Source of the DNA: Bradyrhizobium sacchari
Lineage (GTDB): Bacteria; Pseudomonadota; Alphaproteobacteria; Rhizobiales; Xanthobacteraceae
Length of the DNA: 38,651 bases
NCBI RefSeq assembly: GCF_002068095.1
Contig: NZ_LWIG01000026.1
Location: 90,902-129,552 of the forward strand
Direction of reading: 5' to 3'
The notes under the pieces are model-generated. The model saw nothing but the letters and a program-made list of their open reading frames with translations, was not told where the DNA came from and did not search any database. The translations under genes were made by a program, and so were the position numbers. Shown piece after piece: positions 16,283 to 24,832 of the stretch (the stretch's first letter is position 1; every line of letters starts with the position of its first letter).

Positions 16283-17058
16283 TCAGGCCTGCTTCAGCAG
16301 ATGCCGGGCAAATTCTGGCAGCGTGCGGAAGGCCATGTGCAGATTGTCGTTGAAGGAAGCGGTCTGATAACCGTGATGCTGCCAGGCGAGAGCAAGCGCC
16401 GTGCGGCTGAAGATCGAGACATGACCGTTGCGCGGGCCGACATACCACCAATTGACGCCGTGCATCTCAAAATCGGATGGCTGCAACAGTGTGGAGAACA
16501 GCACAAGCCCATCCTCCTTCGTGCTCGAGGCGATGGCGCCGATGCCGGCCATCGGATCGGGCATGTGCTCCAGCGTCTCGAAGCAGGTGACGATATCGAA
16601 TCTTTGCTGCGGCGGCCGCGCGAAATCGGCCACGAAGGGATCGAAGGTCACGCTTCCAGGAAGCCGCCGGCGCGCAACGTTGCGCTCAGCAGGCCGTCGC
16701 CGCCGCCATAGTCGAGCAAGCGCAACTCCGCCTTCCTCGCTCCGAAAAAATGCTGCACCAGCTTTGCGCTATTGGTCGGCCGAACCTCCCTGTAGTCGGG
16801 ATCGACCTCGATATAGCCGTCGTTATAGATGTCCGCCTTGAAGTTCGCCTCGCTCCAATCGTCGAATGCATCGGTGAACAGGAATCCGCAGGCCTGGCAG
16901 CGGTGGTAATAGACCGGCCGCCCCAGCAGCGGCAGCCGCCCGCGGCGCGCTTCATTGCAATGCTTGGCGAAATCGACCACGCCGAACAGTGCGGCCTCCG
17001 CACTGCAGATCTTGCACGGCAGAGGCGCCGCAAAAACCTCTTTCAGTTTGGCGATCAT
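16283..17058 (-). pseudogene. SAM-dependent methyltransferase with N-terminal zinc-ribbon, broken by a one-base frameshift
   Basis: The first reading frame (17058 or 17094 down to 16648) has CKIC and CQAC cysteine pairs and the SAM-binding motif LLDYGGGDG, then stops after AGGFLEA. A second frame begins at 16651 with VTFDPFVADF and carries FDIVTCFETLEHM, NWWYVGPRNGHVSIFSR and DNLHMAFR to a stop at 16283. Together they make one typical methyltransferase of about 258 residues. Restoring one G in GAAGCG-TGACC would join them as LEAVTFDPF. The GTG and TGA overlap (GTGA) could allow re-initiation, but the SAM site and the second half would then be separate chains. A sequencing error is also possible. 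Confidence 0.8.
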
Positions 17059-17195
17059 GCCCCGTTCCGCAGACTTTCGCGCGGAGCGGACCATCGCCCG
17101 CGAGAGTTGCGCGGGGCTTGCGTGGTTCCGACCGGCTCACAACATGGGCGGACCGGCCATATGCACCACCGTCAACCGGTCGGGAGCGAAGCCGA

Positions 17196-18818
17196 CTACG
17201 ACCGCAACCCCGGCGCTTCCTGCCCGGTGCGCGCGACGTATTCCGTGTAGCCGCCGCCATATTGGTGGATGCCCTCCGGCGTCAGCTCCAGCACGCGGTT
17301 CGACAGCGTCGCCAGGAAGTGGCGGTCATGCGAGACGAACAGCATGGTGCCCTCGAAATCCGACAGCGCGGTGATCAGCATCTCCTTGGTGGCGAGGTCG
17401 AGATGGTTGGTCGGCTCGTCCAGCACCAGGAAGTTCGGCGGATCGAACAGCATCTTGGCCATCACCAGGCGCGCCTTCTCGCCGCCCGAGAGCACGCGGC
17501 AGCGCTTCTCGACGTCGTCGCCGGAGAAGCCGAAGCAGCCGGCGAGCGCGCGCAACGAGCCCTGCCCGGCGGTCGGAAACTGGTCCTCCAGTGACTGGAA
17601 CACGGTGCGCTCGCCGTCGAGCAGGTCCATCGCGTGCTGGGCGAAATAGCCCATCTTGACGCTGCCTCCGAGCGCCACCGTGCCCTCGTCCGGCTCGCTC
17701 GCACCGGCAACCAGCTTGAGCAGCGTCGACTTGCCGGCGCCGTTGACGCCCATCACGCACCAGCGTTCGCGCCGGCGGATCATGAAATCGAGCCCGTCGT
17801 AGATGCGCTTGGCGCCATAGCCCTTGTGGACGTTCTTCAAGGCGACGACGTCCTCGCCCGAACGCGGCGCCGGCGGGAAGTCGAACGCGACGCTCTGGCG
17901 GCGGCGCGGTGGCTCGACCCGCTCGATCTTGTCGAGCTTCTTCACCCGGCTCTGCACCTGCGCAGCATGAGAAGCGCGCGCCTTGAAGCGCTCGATGAAC
18001 TTGATCTCCTTGGCGAGCATGGCCTGCTGGCGCTCGAACTGCGCCTGCTGCTGCTTCTCGTTCTGCGCGCGCTGCTGCTCGTAGAATTCGTAATCGCCGG
18101 TGTAGGTCGTGAGCGAGCCGCTGTCGATCTCGATCACCTTTGAGATCACGCGATTGATGAACTCGCGGTCGTGCGAGGTCATCAAGAGCGTACCTTCGTA
18201 ATCGTGCAGGAATTTTTCCAGCCAGATCAGGCTTTCGAGGTCGAGATGGTTGCTCGGCTCGTCGAGCAGCATCACATCGGGGCGCATCAGGAGAATGCGC
18301 GCCAGCGCCACGCGCATCTTCCAGCCGCCGGAGAGCTTGCCGACGTCGCCGTCCATCATCTCCTGGCTGAAGCCGAGGCCGGACAGGGCTTCGCGCGCCC
18401 GGCCGTCGAGCGCATAGCCATCCAGTTCCTCGAACCGGTGCTGCACCTCGCCGTAGCGGGCGATGATCTCCTCCATCTGGTCGGCCTTGTCAGGGTCGGC
18501 CATATCGGCCTCGAGCGCGCGCAGCTCGGCCGCGACCTCGCTGACGGGACCGGCGCCATTCATCACCTCGGCCACGGCACTGCGGCCGCTCATTTCGCCG
18601 ACGTCCTGGTTGAAATAGCCGATGGTGATGCCGCGATCGGTCGAGACCTGCCCCTCGTCCGGCAGCTCCTCGCCGGCGATCATGCGGAACAAAGTGGTCT
18701 TGCCGGCGCCGTTCGGCCCGACGAGGCCGATCTTCTCGCCCTTGTTGAGAGCCGCGGAGGCTTCGATGAACAGGATCTGGTGGCCGGCTTGCTTGCTGAC
18801 GTTGTCGAGGCGGATCAT
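17196..18818 (-). CDS. ABC-F family ATP-binding protein (YbiT/EttA-like)
   Basis: This 540-residue protein has two ABC domains and no membrane segment. Domain 1 has GPNGAGKTT at about 34-42, LSGGWKMRVALA and VMLLDEPSNHLD. The charged helical linker between the domains (TYTGDYEFYEQQRAQ followed by a glutamine-rich stretch) is typical of ABC-F factors that bind the ribosome E-site. Domain 2 has GVNGAGKST, LSGGEKARL and LVLDEPTNHLD. Length and linker fit YbiT-like translation factors. I chose the ATG that gives MIRLDNVSKQ; an in-frame ATG 45 bp upstream has no better ribosome site. Confidence 0.9.
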   Translation of the reverse strand: MIRLDNVSKQAGHQILFIEASAALNKGEKIGLVGPNGAGKTTLFRMIAGEELPDEGQVSTDRGITIGYFNQDVGEMSGRSAVAEVMNGAGPVSEVAAELRALEADMADPDKADQMEEIIARYGEVQHRFEELDGYALDGRAREALSGLGFSQEMMDGDVGKLSGGWKMRVALARILLMRPDVMLLDEPSNHLDLESLIWLEKFLHDYEGTLLMTSHDREFINRVISKVIEIDSGSLTTYTGDYEFYEQQRAQNEKQQQAQFERQQAMLAKEIKFIERFKARASHAAQVQSRVKKLDKIERVEPPRRRQSVAFDFPPAPRSGEDVVALKNVHKGYGAKRIYDGLDFMIRRRERWCVMGVNGAGKSTLLKLVAGASEPDEGTVALGGSVKMGYFAQHAMDLLDGERTVFQSLEDQFPTAGQGSLRALAGCFGFSGDDVEKRCRVLSGGEKARLVMAKMLFDPPNFLVLDEPTNHLDLATKEMLITALSDFEGTMLFVSHDRHFLATLSNRVLELTPEGIHQYGGGYTEYVARTGQEAPGLRS

Positions 18819-18969
18819 GGGGTCATTTTGAGGGGATTTTTGCGTTGCAGCGTCATAGGGCATGCGGGCGTCCAGGGGAAGCCCGGCGGGGTACAGAATC
18901 GTCCGGCCGGCAATCCCGCCCGCGCTCGCTTCTGCACTCTCAACGACCGCTGAAACTTTGGCCCGCTCG

Positions 18970-20250
18970 CTACCTCACTGCGAACGGCGACTGATAAGGC
19001 CGGCCGAAGGGCACACCGTTGATGACGGTCTGGATCGGCTTGAGCTGGGCCTTCCCATCCCTCTTGTTGTTGCGCGTGTCGACGAAGCTGACCGGCCCCT
19101 CCACCAGTTCCATGATGGCGACGTCGGCGGGTGCACCGACCTGCAGCGTGCCGATTTTCGGCGCGCGATTGATGATCTTCGCCGGCGCCGTCGTGGCCAT
19201 GGCGACCACCTGCTCCAGCGTGAAGCCGAGCGTCATGAACTTGCTCATCACGTTGGGCAGGAAGGGCATGCCCGGCGAATTGCCGGAGAAGACGTGGATA
19301 TCGGAGGAAATGGTGTCCGGAGTGCATCCACCGGGAATCGCGACTTCCGCCACCGTGAAGTCGAAGCTGCCGCCGCCATGACCGACGTCGAACAGCACCC
19401 CACGCTGCTTGGCTGCCAGGGCCGCAGGCAGCAACCTGCCCTCCTGAACGATATTGGTGAAGACGTTGGACATGTTCGGGGCGCCTGAATAGGCATGCGT
19501 CAGCACGTCACCGGGCCGGAGCAAGTCGAGAATCTGCGACATCAGCTCCTTGGACTCGACGCCGCCGATATGCACCATCATCTTCGCCGGCCAGCCGCAC
19601 ATCTCGCAAGCCTGGATCCCACGCTTGAGCGGCTCGAGCCCGTGCTTGAAGATCACGTTCTCCGACATCCGCACCTTGACCCCGAGGAGAAAGTCCGGGT
19701 TCTCGGCAAGCGCCATCGCGCAGGCCTCGGTCTGCGCGATGTCGATGTTGTAGAGCTCGGCGACGGGGAACGCCGACAGGCCGTTGTTGGCGATGTGGAG
19801 GAAGGCGTACATCCGCGCCCGGGTCTGGGCCACGATGAAGCGGCGCAACGCCGCCAGATTGTTGACGCCGGCGTCACCCGCCGACACGACGGTCGTCGTG
19901 CCCTGGAATTGCACCAGCTCGTCGGCGGGAATACCGATCGCCGAGCCGTAGGGATAGACGTGACTATGCAGATCGATGAGGCCGGGCATCACGAGCTTGC
20001 CCGACGCGTCGATGCTCTTCAGGGCGCGCTCGGCGGGTATCGTCTCCTGGACGGTTTCGATCGCGCCCCAGCGGATGCCGATATCGCGCTTCGCGCGCAG
20101 CGACTGGCTGGGGTCGAGGATCTCTCCCCCGCGGATCACCAGATCGTACTTGTCGTTCGGTCCCATCGCGGCTCGACCCGGCGCGGCGAGGCCGACGGCT
20201 GCGGCTGATGTCGAAAGTGCAAGGAAATCGCGGCGTGACAACGCGGACAT
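18970..20250 (-). CDS. Tat-exported amidohydrolase/deacetylase (dihydroorotase-like metal hydrolase)
   Basis: This 426-residue protein begins MSALSRRDFLALSTSAAAVGLAAPGRA, a twin-arginine signal, and is probably periplasmic. The catalytic domain keeps the amidohydrolase metal ligands: HSH at 95-97, Lys192 in GVKVRMSE (the carboxylated lysine), His227 in MVHIGG, His252 in THAYSG and Asp317 in SSDIHVF. It resembles the deacetylase group of EF_0837/Atu3266 type, which act on N-acyl amino compounds. A Tat signal is unusual for that mostly cytoplasmic group. GGGGGGTC precedes the ATG. It is divergent from the epoxide hydrolase-like gene. Confidence 0.85.
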   Translation of the reverse strand: MSALSRRDFLALSTSAAAVGLAAPGRAAMGPNDKYDLVIRGGEILDPSQSLRAKRDIGIRWGAIETVQETIPAERALKSIDASGKLVMPGLIDLHSHVYPYGSAIGIPADELVQFQGTTTVVSAGDAGVNNLAALRRFIVAQTRARMYAFLHIANNGLSAFPVAELYNIDIAQTEACAMALAENPDFLLGVKVRMSENVIFKHGLEPLKRGIQACEMCGWPAKMMVHIGGVESKELMSQILDLLRPGDVLTHAYSGAPNMSNVFTNIVQEGRLLPAALAAKQRGVLFDVGHGGGSFDFTVAEVAIPGGCTPDTISSDIHVFSGNSPGMPFLPNVMSKFMTLGFTLEQVVAMATTAPAKIINRAPKIGTLQVGAPADVAIMELVEGPVSFVDTRNNKRDGKAQLKPIQTVINGVPFGRPYQSPFAVR

Positions 20251-20602
20251 GATGACCCCCCCTGTGTTTTTTCTCGCACGACGGCCGGCTTTGACGAGCA
20301 GACCCGCCGCCGGCGTGATGCATCCGTTCAAAAAATGAGTGCAATCGGAACTGGGGCCGCCTCGCCCCGAACAATCCAATCCTATGACCGCTCGCCAGCG
20401 TTGAGGAGCCACAAAATATTCCGGACGTGCATGAACCTTCCGAGACGAGTGTCGACTAAGCGCGCGCCGGGCCGATCGGCCCACATACGTCGATGGACCA
20501 TCTTCCCGCCAGCGCAAATGGTCTCGACCACCGACGGGCCGGAAGCCGCCGTGATCTTCGTCGTCTGCGGAACGATTTGACTTGATCGGGCGTATTTTGA
20601 CG
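20251..20602. other. 352-bp intergenic region between divergent genes
   Basis: This stretch separates the minus-strand amidohydrolase from the plus-strand epoxide hydrolase-like gene. It holds the amidohydrolase ribosome site at its left end and copy A of a direct repeat (20501-20570). Short reading frames occur on both strands, but none has a convincing ribosome site or a recognisable family. I see no clear sigma-70 promoter or terminator. Confidence 0.5.
20501..20570 (+). repeat. Direct repeat copy A flanking the epoxide hydrolase-like gene
   Basis: The segment CTTCCCGCCAGCGC, then GGTCTCGAC, CCGACGGGCCG and AAGCCGCCGTGATCTTCGTC matches copy B at 21755-21821 with only scattered substitutions and three small gaps. 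Both copies share orientation and one reading frame (VST-DGP-AAVIFV). It ends 32 bp before the hydrolase start. Confidence 0.75.
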
Positions 20603-21721
20603 ATGACAAGCTCACTTCAACCGCTCAGTTCTGAAATAGCGCAGCCGCTGGACGGACCGGCTACTCCGAGTGGGATGGGGTCGACCGCCAGCGCAACGGG
20701 ACAAACGCAAGCCTCCCCGCTGGTTTCGCGCATCTTCAGTACGCCTCGTCATAACACGCATTACATCGAGTGCGGCCCGGCCGACGGCCCGTTGATGATC
20801 TTCCTTCACGGCTGGCCGAGCATCAGCTTGATGTGGCGCGCCCAGATGGAGGCCTTCGCAGCGGACGGATGGCACTGCGTCGCTCCTGATCTGCGCGGCT
20901 TCGGCGGCTCTTCCGCGCCTGCGGCCAACGATGCCTACGCGATCGAGGAAGTTGTGGCGGATATGACGGAGCTCCATGACCACCTTGGCGGCAAGCCTGC
21001 GATCTGGGTGAGCCACGACTGGGGCGTCGTCGTGGCCGCTGAGCTGGCTGCGCATGAGCCCGACCGCAGCCGTGGCGTCGTGCTGACCTCGCTGGCGTAT
21101 CAGCCCGGCGGGCACGCCCTGCGCACGGTCGTCCCTCTCGTCGACCGAACGATTTATCCGGCTGACCAATATCCGGATGGCCAATGGGACTACTACCGCT
21201 ACTACACGACGCACTTCGATGCCGCGGTTGCCGACCTGGACGCAGACAAAGCGGCGTCGCTGGCATCGATCTTTCGACCAGGCGACCCGGCAGGCATCGG
21301 CAAGGTTTCGCCGAACGCGATGGTCACGCGCAACGGGGGGCGATTTGGCGCCGCGCACCGCGCCCCGCCGACTCAACCCGATCCGGCCCTTTGGCCGCCG
21401 GAAGACTTCGGCGTGCTGGTGCAGTCGTTCAACGCTCACGGATTCCGTCCGTCATGTGCGTGGTATATGAACGACGACGCCAACGTGGCTTACGCTCGCA
21501 AGGCACGGGGCGGCGGACGCCTGGCGCAGCCGGTGCTGTTTATCAATGGCGACTTTGATCAGATCTGCAGCATCAACGGGAATCGCCAAGGTGATCCGAT
21601 GAGAGCGGCCTGCCCAGACCTCACCATCACGAGCTTCCCCGCCGGGCATTGGCTTCCGCTCGAGCGCAAGGCAGAACTTATCCTGGCCATTCGCTCCTGG
21701 CTGCGAAGCAGGAAGTTGTGA
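20603..21721 (+). CDS. Epoxide hydrolase-like alpha/beta hydrolase
   Basis: This 372-residue protein has the epoxide/haloalkane hydrolase pattern: HGWP at 69-72 (oxyanion region), nucleophile Asp139 in SHDWG, a catalytic acid in FINGDFDQIC and the general base His349 in PAGHWLP. It probably opens epoxides or hydrolyses a similar substrate in the cytoplasm. The first 40 residues are a low-complexity Ser/Thr/Ala/Pro/Gln extension, not a signal peptide. The true start could lie further in, though no better start codon is obvious. The gene is bracketed by about 70-bp direct repeats, which suggests insertion or local duplication. Confidence 0.83.
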   Translation: MTSSLQPLSSEIAQPLDGPATPSGMGSTASATGQTQASPLVSRIFSTPRHNTHYIECGPADGPLMIFLHGWPSISLMWRAQMEAFAADGWHCVAPDLRGFGGSSAPAANDAYAIEEVVADMTELHDHLGGKPAIWVSHDWGVVVAAELAAHEPDRSRGVVLTSLAYQPGGHALRTVVPLVDRTIYPADQYPDGQWDYYRYYTTHFDAAVADLDADKAASLASIFRPGDPAGIGKVSPNAMVTRNGGRFGAAHRAPPTQPDPALWPPEDFGVLVQSFNAHGFRPSCAWYMNDDANVAYARKARGGGRLAQPVLFINGDFDQICSINGNRQGDPMRAACPDLTITSFPAGHWLPLERKAELILAIRSWLRSRKL

Positions 21722-21754
21722 TGGCGCGAGTGGTAAAGATCGCACTTTTGAGCA

Positions 21755-21821
21755 CCTTCCCCGCCAGCGCGGAGGTCTCGACTGCCGACGGGCCGCAAGC
21801 CGCCGTGATCTTCGTCTCCGG
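21755..21821 (+). repeat. Direct repeat copy B flanking the epoxide hydrolase-like gene
   Basis: This is the partner of copy A at 20501-20570, starting 33 bp after the hydrolase stop codon. It lies in a 35-codon frame that opens on the hydrolase stop (TGATG overlap) and ends at 21828. The frame reads AEVSTADGPQAAVIFVSGS, with no other support for being a gene. Between 21829 and 22066 I see nothing further. Confidence 0.75.
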
Positions 21822-22066
21822 ATCATGAGCGACAGGCGACACAAGCGCGACCTTGCGTCTGGGCTACGGCCGAGAGCCGACGTCACCCCTGCGGGGAAAT
21901 TGACGGCGCAGCCCGACGTCTGCAATGAGTCGGTCAGAAGGCGACCATCGGAGGGCAGCGCAGGCCTGTCCGTTTAGGGCCGGCCAATTGCTGCCATCGG
22001 CTCGGGCGAGGCGCGAGGCCCGCTTCAGCGCGCGAAGCGGACACCCTACGCCGATGAGTGCGCGCC

Positions 22067-22771
22067 CTACGCCCGCCGCATCAGCTTGAGCGAGGCTGCA
22101 AGCCGCAAGCTCCGCTTGCCGGCGAGCGCGATGCCTTCGAGCTCGCCGCTGTCTTCCGTGCAGGTCCCGGAGAAGCCGATCCCGACCTCATAGCCGCCGA
22201 ACACGGGGTTCTCGCCCTTCGCCGGCGTGTGCTCCTGATTCAGCATCTCGCCCTTCCAGCGGCCGTCCGCCGAGGAATAGGAGCCGAGATAGTAGAAGAA
22301 CGCATCGCCCCCGAGGATGCGGCCGTCGATCAAGAGCATCACGCCGGACAGCCCGGCATCGACGCCATCGAGCGCGCGCAGGCCCATTCCGTAGAGCCCG
22401 TTGGCGATGCCGCCCGGCCCGATCGCGCCGCGCGGCGGCAGCGCCCCGTCGTCGAGCCGCGTCATGTTGGCCCAGAAATGGGCGCCCGGCATCGTGTTCG
22501 CACCGCCCTGAAGACGGATCTCGTTGCCATGCAGCCGGCCGCGCGCCGCGATCTTGGCGACGTCGGCGCCCATCAGCGGCTTGTAGTTGGGGTCGAGGTT
22601 ATGCCGTTCGGTGATGACCTCGGCGATGATCTCGCCGTCGCGCTCGACATAAGTGCCGAGATGCGCAAAACCCGAATTGCCGCCCAGCATCTTGCCGTCA
22701 TGCAGGCACATGATGCTGCAGCCGACCGCGTCGTTGACGCCGTATTCAACCTTGTAGAGTCCGTCCAGCAA
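22067..22771 (-). CDS. Two-domain GrlR-like protein, paralogue 1
   Basis: This 234-residue protein is made of two similar halves. Residues about 2-105 begin LDGLYKVEY, then DGKMLGGNSGFAHLGTY and ERHNLDPNY. Residues about 122-232 begin IANGLYGMGL, then DGRILGGDAFFYYLGSY, NQEHTP and VGIGFSG. This layout (GLY start, DGK-x-x-GG-x-x-x-F-x-x-x-GTY, then an H-x-P turn) is that of GrlR, the small lipocalin-like regulator of enterobacterial type III secretion, where one domain is the norm. Two more relatives lie at 24833-25534 and 29460-29807. The best start is TTG at 22771, matching the start of paralogue 2. No signal peptide is seen. Function outside enterobacteria is unknown. Confidence 0.75.
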   Translation of the reverse strand: MLDGLYKVEYGVNDAVGCSIMCLHDGKMLGGNSGFAHLGTYVERDGEIIAEVITERHNLDPNYKPLMGADVAKIAARGRLHGNEIRLQGGANTMPGAHFWANMTRLDDGALPPRGAIGPGGIANGLYGMGLRALDGVDAGLSGVMLLIDGRILGGDAFFYYLGSYSSADGRWKGEMLNQEHTPAKGENPVFGGYEVGIGFSGTCTEDSGELEGIALAGKRSLRLAASLKLMRRA

Positions 22772-23024
22772 CGCAATTCGCCCGCAAAATCAAAAAGAAT
22801 CGCCGGCTACCTAGCACTGCCGCCGCATCGATTCCAGCCGGCTTTTCCGCGCAGGGCTCGTCCGGGACCTGCTCTGCCATGCTGCCATTATGCCCCTGTT
22901 TTGCCCGACGGGTCAAATCGATTTCGCAAAATCAGCAAAACGGGATTTCGCTGTGATTTCAGTGCCCCGGCTACTGTGCATGGGGTTGTTTTCGGTCTTT
23001 TGTTGTGGAGGCCCCGCCTGCACG
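22772..23024. other. Intergenic region upstream of GrlR-like paralogue 1
   Basis: This 253-bp non-coding stretch is poorer in GC than its surroundings. It carries TTTTGCCCGACGGGTCAAAT at about 22901-22920 and TGTGCATGGGGTTGTTTTCG at about 22976-22995. From memory, similar strings recur between genes in Bradyrhizobium genomes, so this may be a conserved promoter or small-RNA region. No frame with a good ribosome site is seen. Confidence 0.35.
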
Positions 23025-23174
23025 TCAGTGGCGCTTGAAATACTGCACCTCGCGCTCGTGCTTCTCGGCCGCCGCACGGCTTTTGAACGTGCCGAGGTTG
23101 CGGCGCTTGCCGGTCTTCGGATTCACCTTGCGTGAATAGAGGCGATATTCGCCGGATGCCAGCTTGCGGATCAT
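23025..23174 (-). CDS. Small conserved basic protein (49 aa)
   Basis: This 49-residue, strongly basic protein starts MIRKLASGEYRLYSRKVNPK, continues GKRRNLGTFKSRAAAEKHEREV and ends FKRH. GAGAGGGC lies about 6 nt before the ATG. From memory, small proteins of this pattern (a strand-rich KLASGEYRLYSRK start and a helix KSRAAAEKHEREVQ) are common in rhizobia. The fold suggests a nucleic-acid-binding mini-domain, but the function is unknown. Confidence 0.7.
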   Translation of the reverse strand: MIRKLASGEYRLYSRKVNPKTGKRRNLGTFKSRAAAEKHEREVQYFKRH

Positions 23175-23271
23175 GATCGGCCCTCTCGCTTGTCGCGAGT
23201 TCAACGACCGGTGCCGGCGCTGGTTCCTGCCGGGAGCCGACCCCGCCGGCGCAGCGCGGTCTCGTCGCGCT

Positions 23272-24093
23272 TCAGAAGCACAACGTGGTGACGAGCTTGC
23301 CCTGCTTGTCCTTGATCGCATAGGGACAGCGCAGCCGCTCGAGGGCGGCCTTGGCATCCTCGTCGCCGAGCGCTGCGGCGCGCTCGTAATAGGCCTTCGC
23401 CGCATCCTTGTCCTTGGGCCCGCCGCGGCCCTCCTGCGCGAACGCGCCCATCCGCTCCAGCGCGCCGGGATGATTCTGCGCCGCCGCCTTCTCGAACAGC
23501 GCGCGTGCCGCGACGTCGTCCTTGGCGCCGCCGGTGCCTTCGGACAGCATCAGGCCGAGCTGGTACTGCGCCTCGGCATTGGTCTCGGCGGCCTTGCCGA
23601 GCAGCGCACGGGCCTGCGCTGGATCGGCCGGCGCCGCGCCGCCTGCGCCACCAAGCGCAGCAAGATTGCTGACGCCGCGGGGATTGCCCGCCTGCGCCGC
23701 CTTCTCGAACAACTTTCGCGCCTGCGCTTCGTCCCTGGCGACACCTGAGCCGTTGCCATAGGCGACGCCGAGCTCGACCATCGCCGCGCTCGATCCCTTG
23801 TCGGCAGCCTTGCGCCAGGCGGCGATCGCCTCCGCCGTCTGCCGGTTGGCCGCATAGGCGCGCCCGAGCGCGAACATCGCGCGGCGCGAGGAGTTTGCCG
23901 CCTGTTTGCAGAACTTGATCGCGGTCGCGACGTCGGAGGCGGCGATCTCGGCCACGCCCTTCACGTCAGCCGGCTTGTCGGGATCGCTGGGATCGGCCGC
24001 GACCCGGTCGCAGAGGACGAGGTCGGCCGATTGCGCATGCGCCGCGAGGGGGGCGGCAAGCGCGAAGATGATGGCGAGGAGATAGGTCCGCAT
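23272..24093 (-). CDS. Exported Sel1-repeat (TPR-like) protein
   Basis: This 273-residue protein has a Sec signal peptide (MRTYLLAIIFALAAPLAAHA, cut near residue 20). A CDRVAADPSDP segment follows, then about five Sel1-type helical repeats with the signature A-x-x-x-L-G-x-x-Y-x-x-G-x-G-x-x-x-D-x-x-x-A-x-x-x-F-x-x-A-A. The C-terminus has two further cysteines (RLRCPYAIKD and a final TLCF). Such proteins act as periplasmic adaptors. It is the last gene of an apparent operon with a GrlR-like gene and an SBP-like gene, 32 bp downstream of the latter. The ATG is chosen because it begins the signal peptide. Confidence 0.83.
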   Translation of the reverse strand: MRTYLLAIIFALAAPLAAHAQSADLVLCDRVAADPSDPDKPADVKGVAEIAASDVATAIKFCKQAANSSRRAMFALGRAYAANRQTAEAIAAWRKAADKGSSAAMVELGVAYGNGSGVARDEAQARKLFEKAAQAGNPRGVSNLAALGGAGGAAPADPAQARALLGKAAETNAEAQYQLGLMLSEGTGGAKDDVAARALFEKAAAQNHPGALERMGAFAQEGRGGPKDKDAAKAYYERAAALGDEDAKAALERLRCPYAIKDKQGKLVTTLCF

Positions 24094-24125
24094 GGGCGCC
24101 ACGTTGCGTCTCTGCTCCGGCAAAT

Positions 24126-24812
24126 TCAAGGCTCGAGTCCGGATTGGCGGAGGACGGGAGCGACCTCCGGTGAGGCCAGGTAGCGCAGCAGCCGATCGGC
24201 CGCGACGGCATCGTTCGCGTTCGCCATGCGGCCGGCGGAAAAGACGGCCGGGGTCTGCAAATCATGCGGCACCGGGCCGACGACCTCGATGCCTCCGACC
24301 TGCTTCAGCTCGCTGATCTGCTGCACGGCGACGTCGGCCTCACCGCTGACGAGCCGCTCCGCCGTAAAGCCCTGCTCGACGATGGTGGCCCTGGCATTGA
24401 TCTTCTCCGCGATCCCCATGCGCACGATCAGCTGAGCGAAGTACACGCCGCTTGCGCCGAGCCGCGAATAGGCGACGGACCGCGCCGCGAGCAGCGCCTG
24501 GCGCAGCGCGGCCTCGCTGGCGATGTCAGGGTGCGCCTGCCCTGCCCGCACGGCGATGCCGACATAGGAGCGCGCCAGATCGGCCGCGCCTTCCGCAATC
24601 ACGCGGCCCTCGCCGATCATCTCGTCGAGCCCCTCCCGTGTGAGGATGACGAGATCGGCGGCCTCGCCGTCGCGCAGGCGCTTGAGCAGGGCAAGCGTCG
24701 GCGCGAAGTCGGCGTCGACGTGAATGCCGCTGGCAGTCTCGAAGGCCGAGGACAGGCTGCGCATCGCGCCCATCAGGCCGAGCGTCGAGAGCATGCGGAG
24801 GGTATTTGCCAT
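24126..24812 (-). CDS. ModA-like periplasmic-binding-protein fold, without signal peptide
   Basis: This 228-residue protein of the bacterial extracellular solute-binding family (SBP_bac_11, molybdate-binding-like) has LSTLGLMGAMRSL at the start, ADLVILTREGLDEMI at about 52-66, a SRLGASGVYFAQL ligand loop at about 115-127 and a C-terminal LLRYLASPEVAPVLRQSGLEP. Binding proteins of this family normally carry an export signal. Here the mature fold begins within a few residues of the start, so the protein should stay in the cytoplasm. No permease or ATPase is near. It lies 20 bp downstream of the GrlR-like gene and 32 bp upstream of the Sel1 gene. It may be a cytoplasmic ligand sensor. Confidence 0.78.
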   Translation of the reverse strand: MANTLRMLSTLGLMGAMRSLSSAFETASGIHVDADFAPTLALLKRLRDGEAADLVILTREGLDEMIGEGRVIAEGAADLARSYVGIAVRAGQAHPDIASEAALRQALLAARSVAYSRLGASGVYFAQLIVRMGIAEKINARATIVEQGFTAERLVSGEADVAVQQISELKQVGGIEVVGPVPHDLQTPAVFSAGRMANANDAVAADRLLRYLASPEVAPVLRQSGLEP

Positions 24813-24832
24813 GTGGTTTCCCGGGGGCGCGT

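Noticed and set aside
20335..20580. An 81-codon plus-strand frame before the epoxide hydrolase gene
   Set aside because: Amino-acid content is unlike a folded protein, there is no ribosome site, and only the repeat part has any similarity to other sequence here.
21721..21828. A 35-codon frame overlapping the epoxide hydrolase stop
   Set aside because: It lies in direct repeat copy B, has no ribosome site of its own and no recognisable family; it is more likely a by-product of the repeat.
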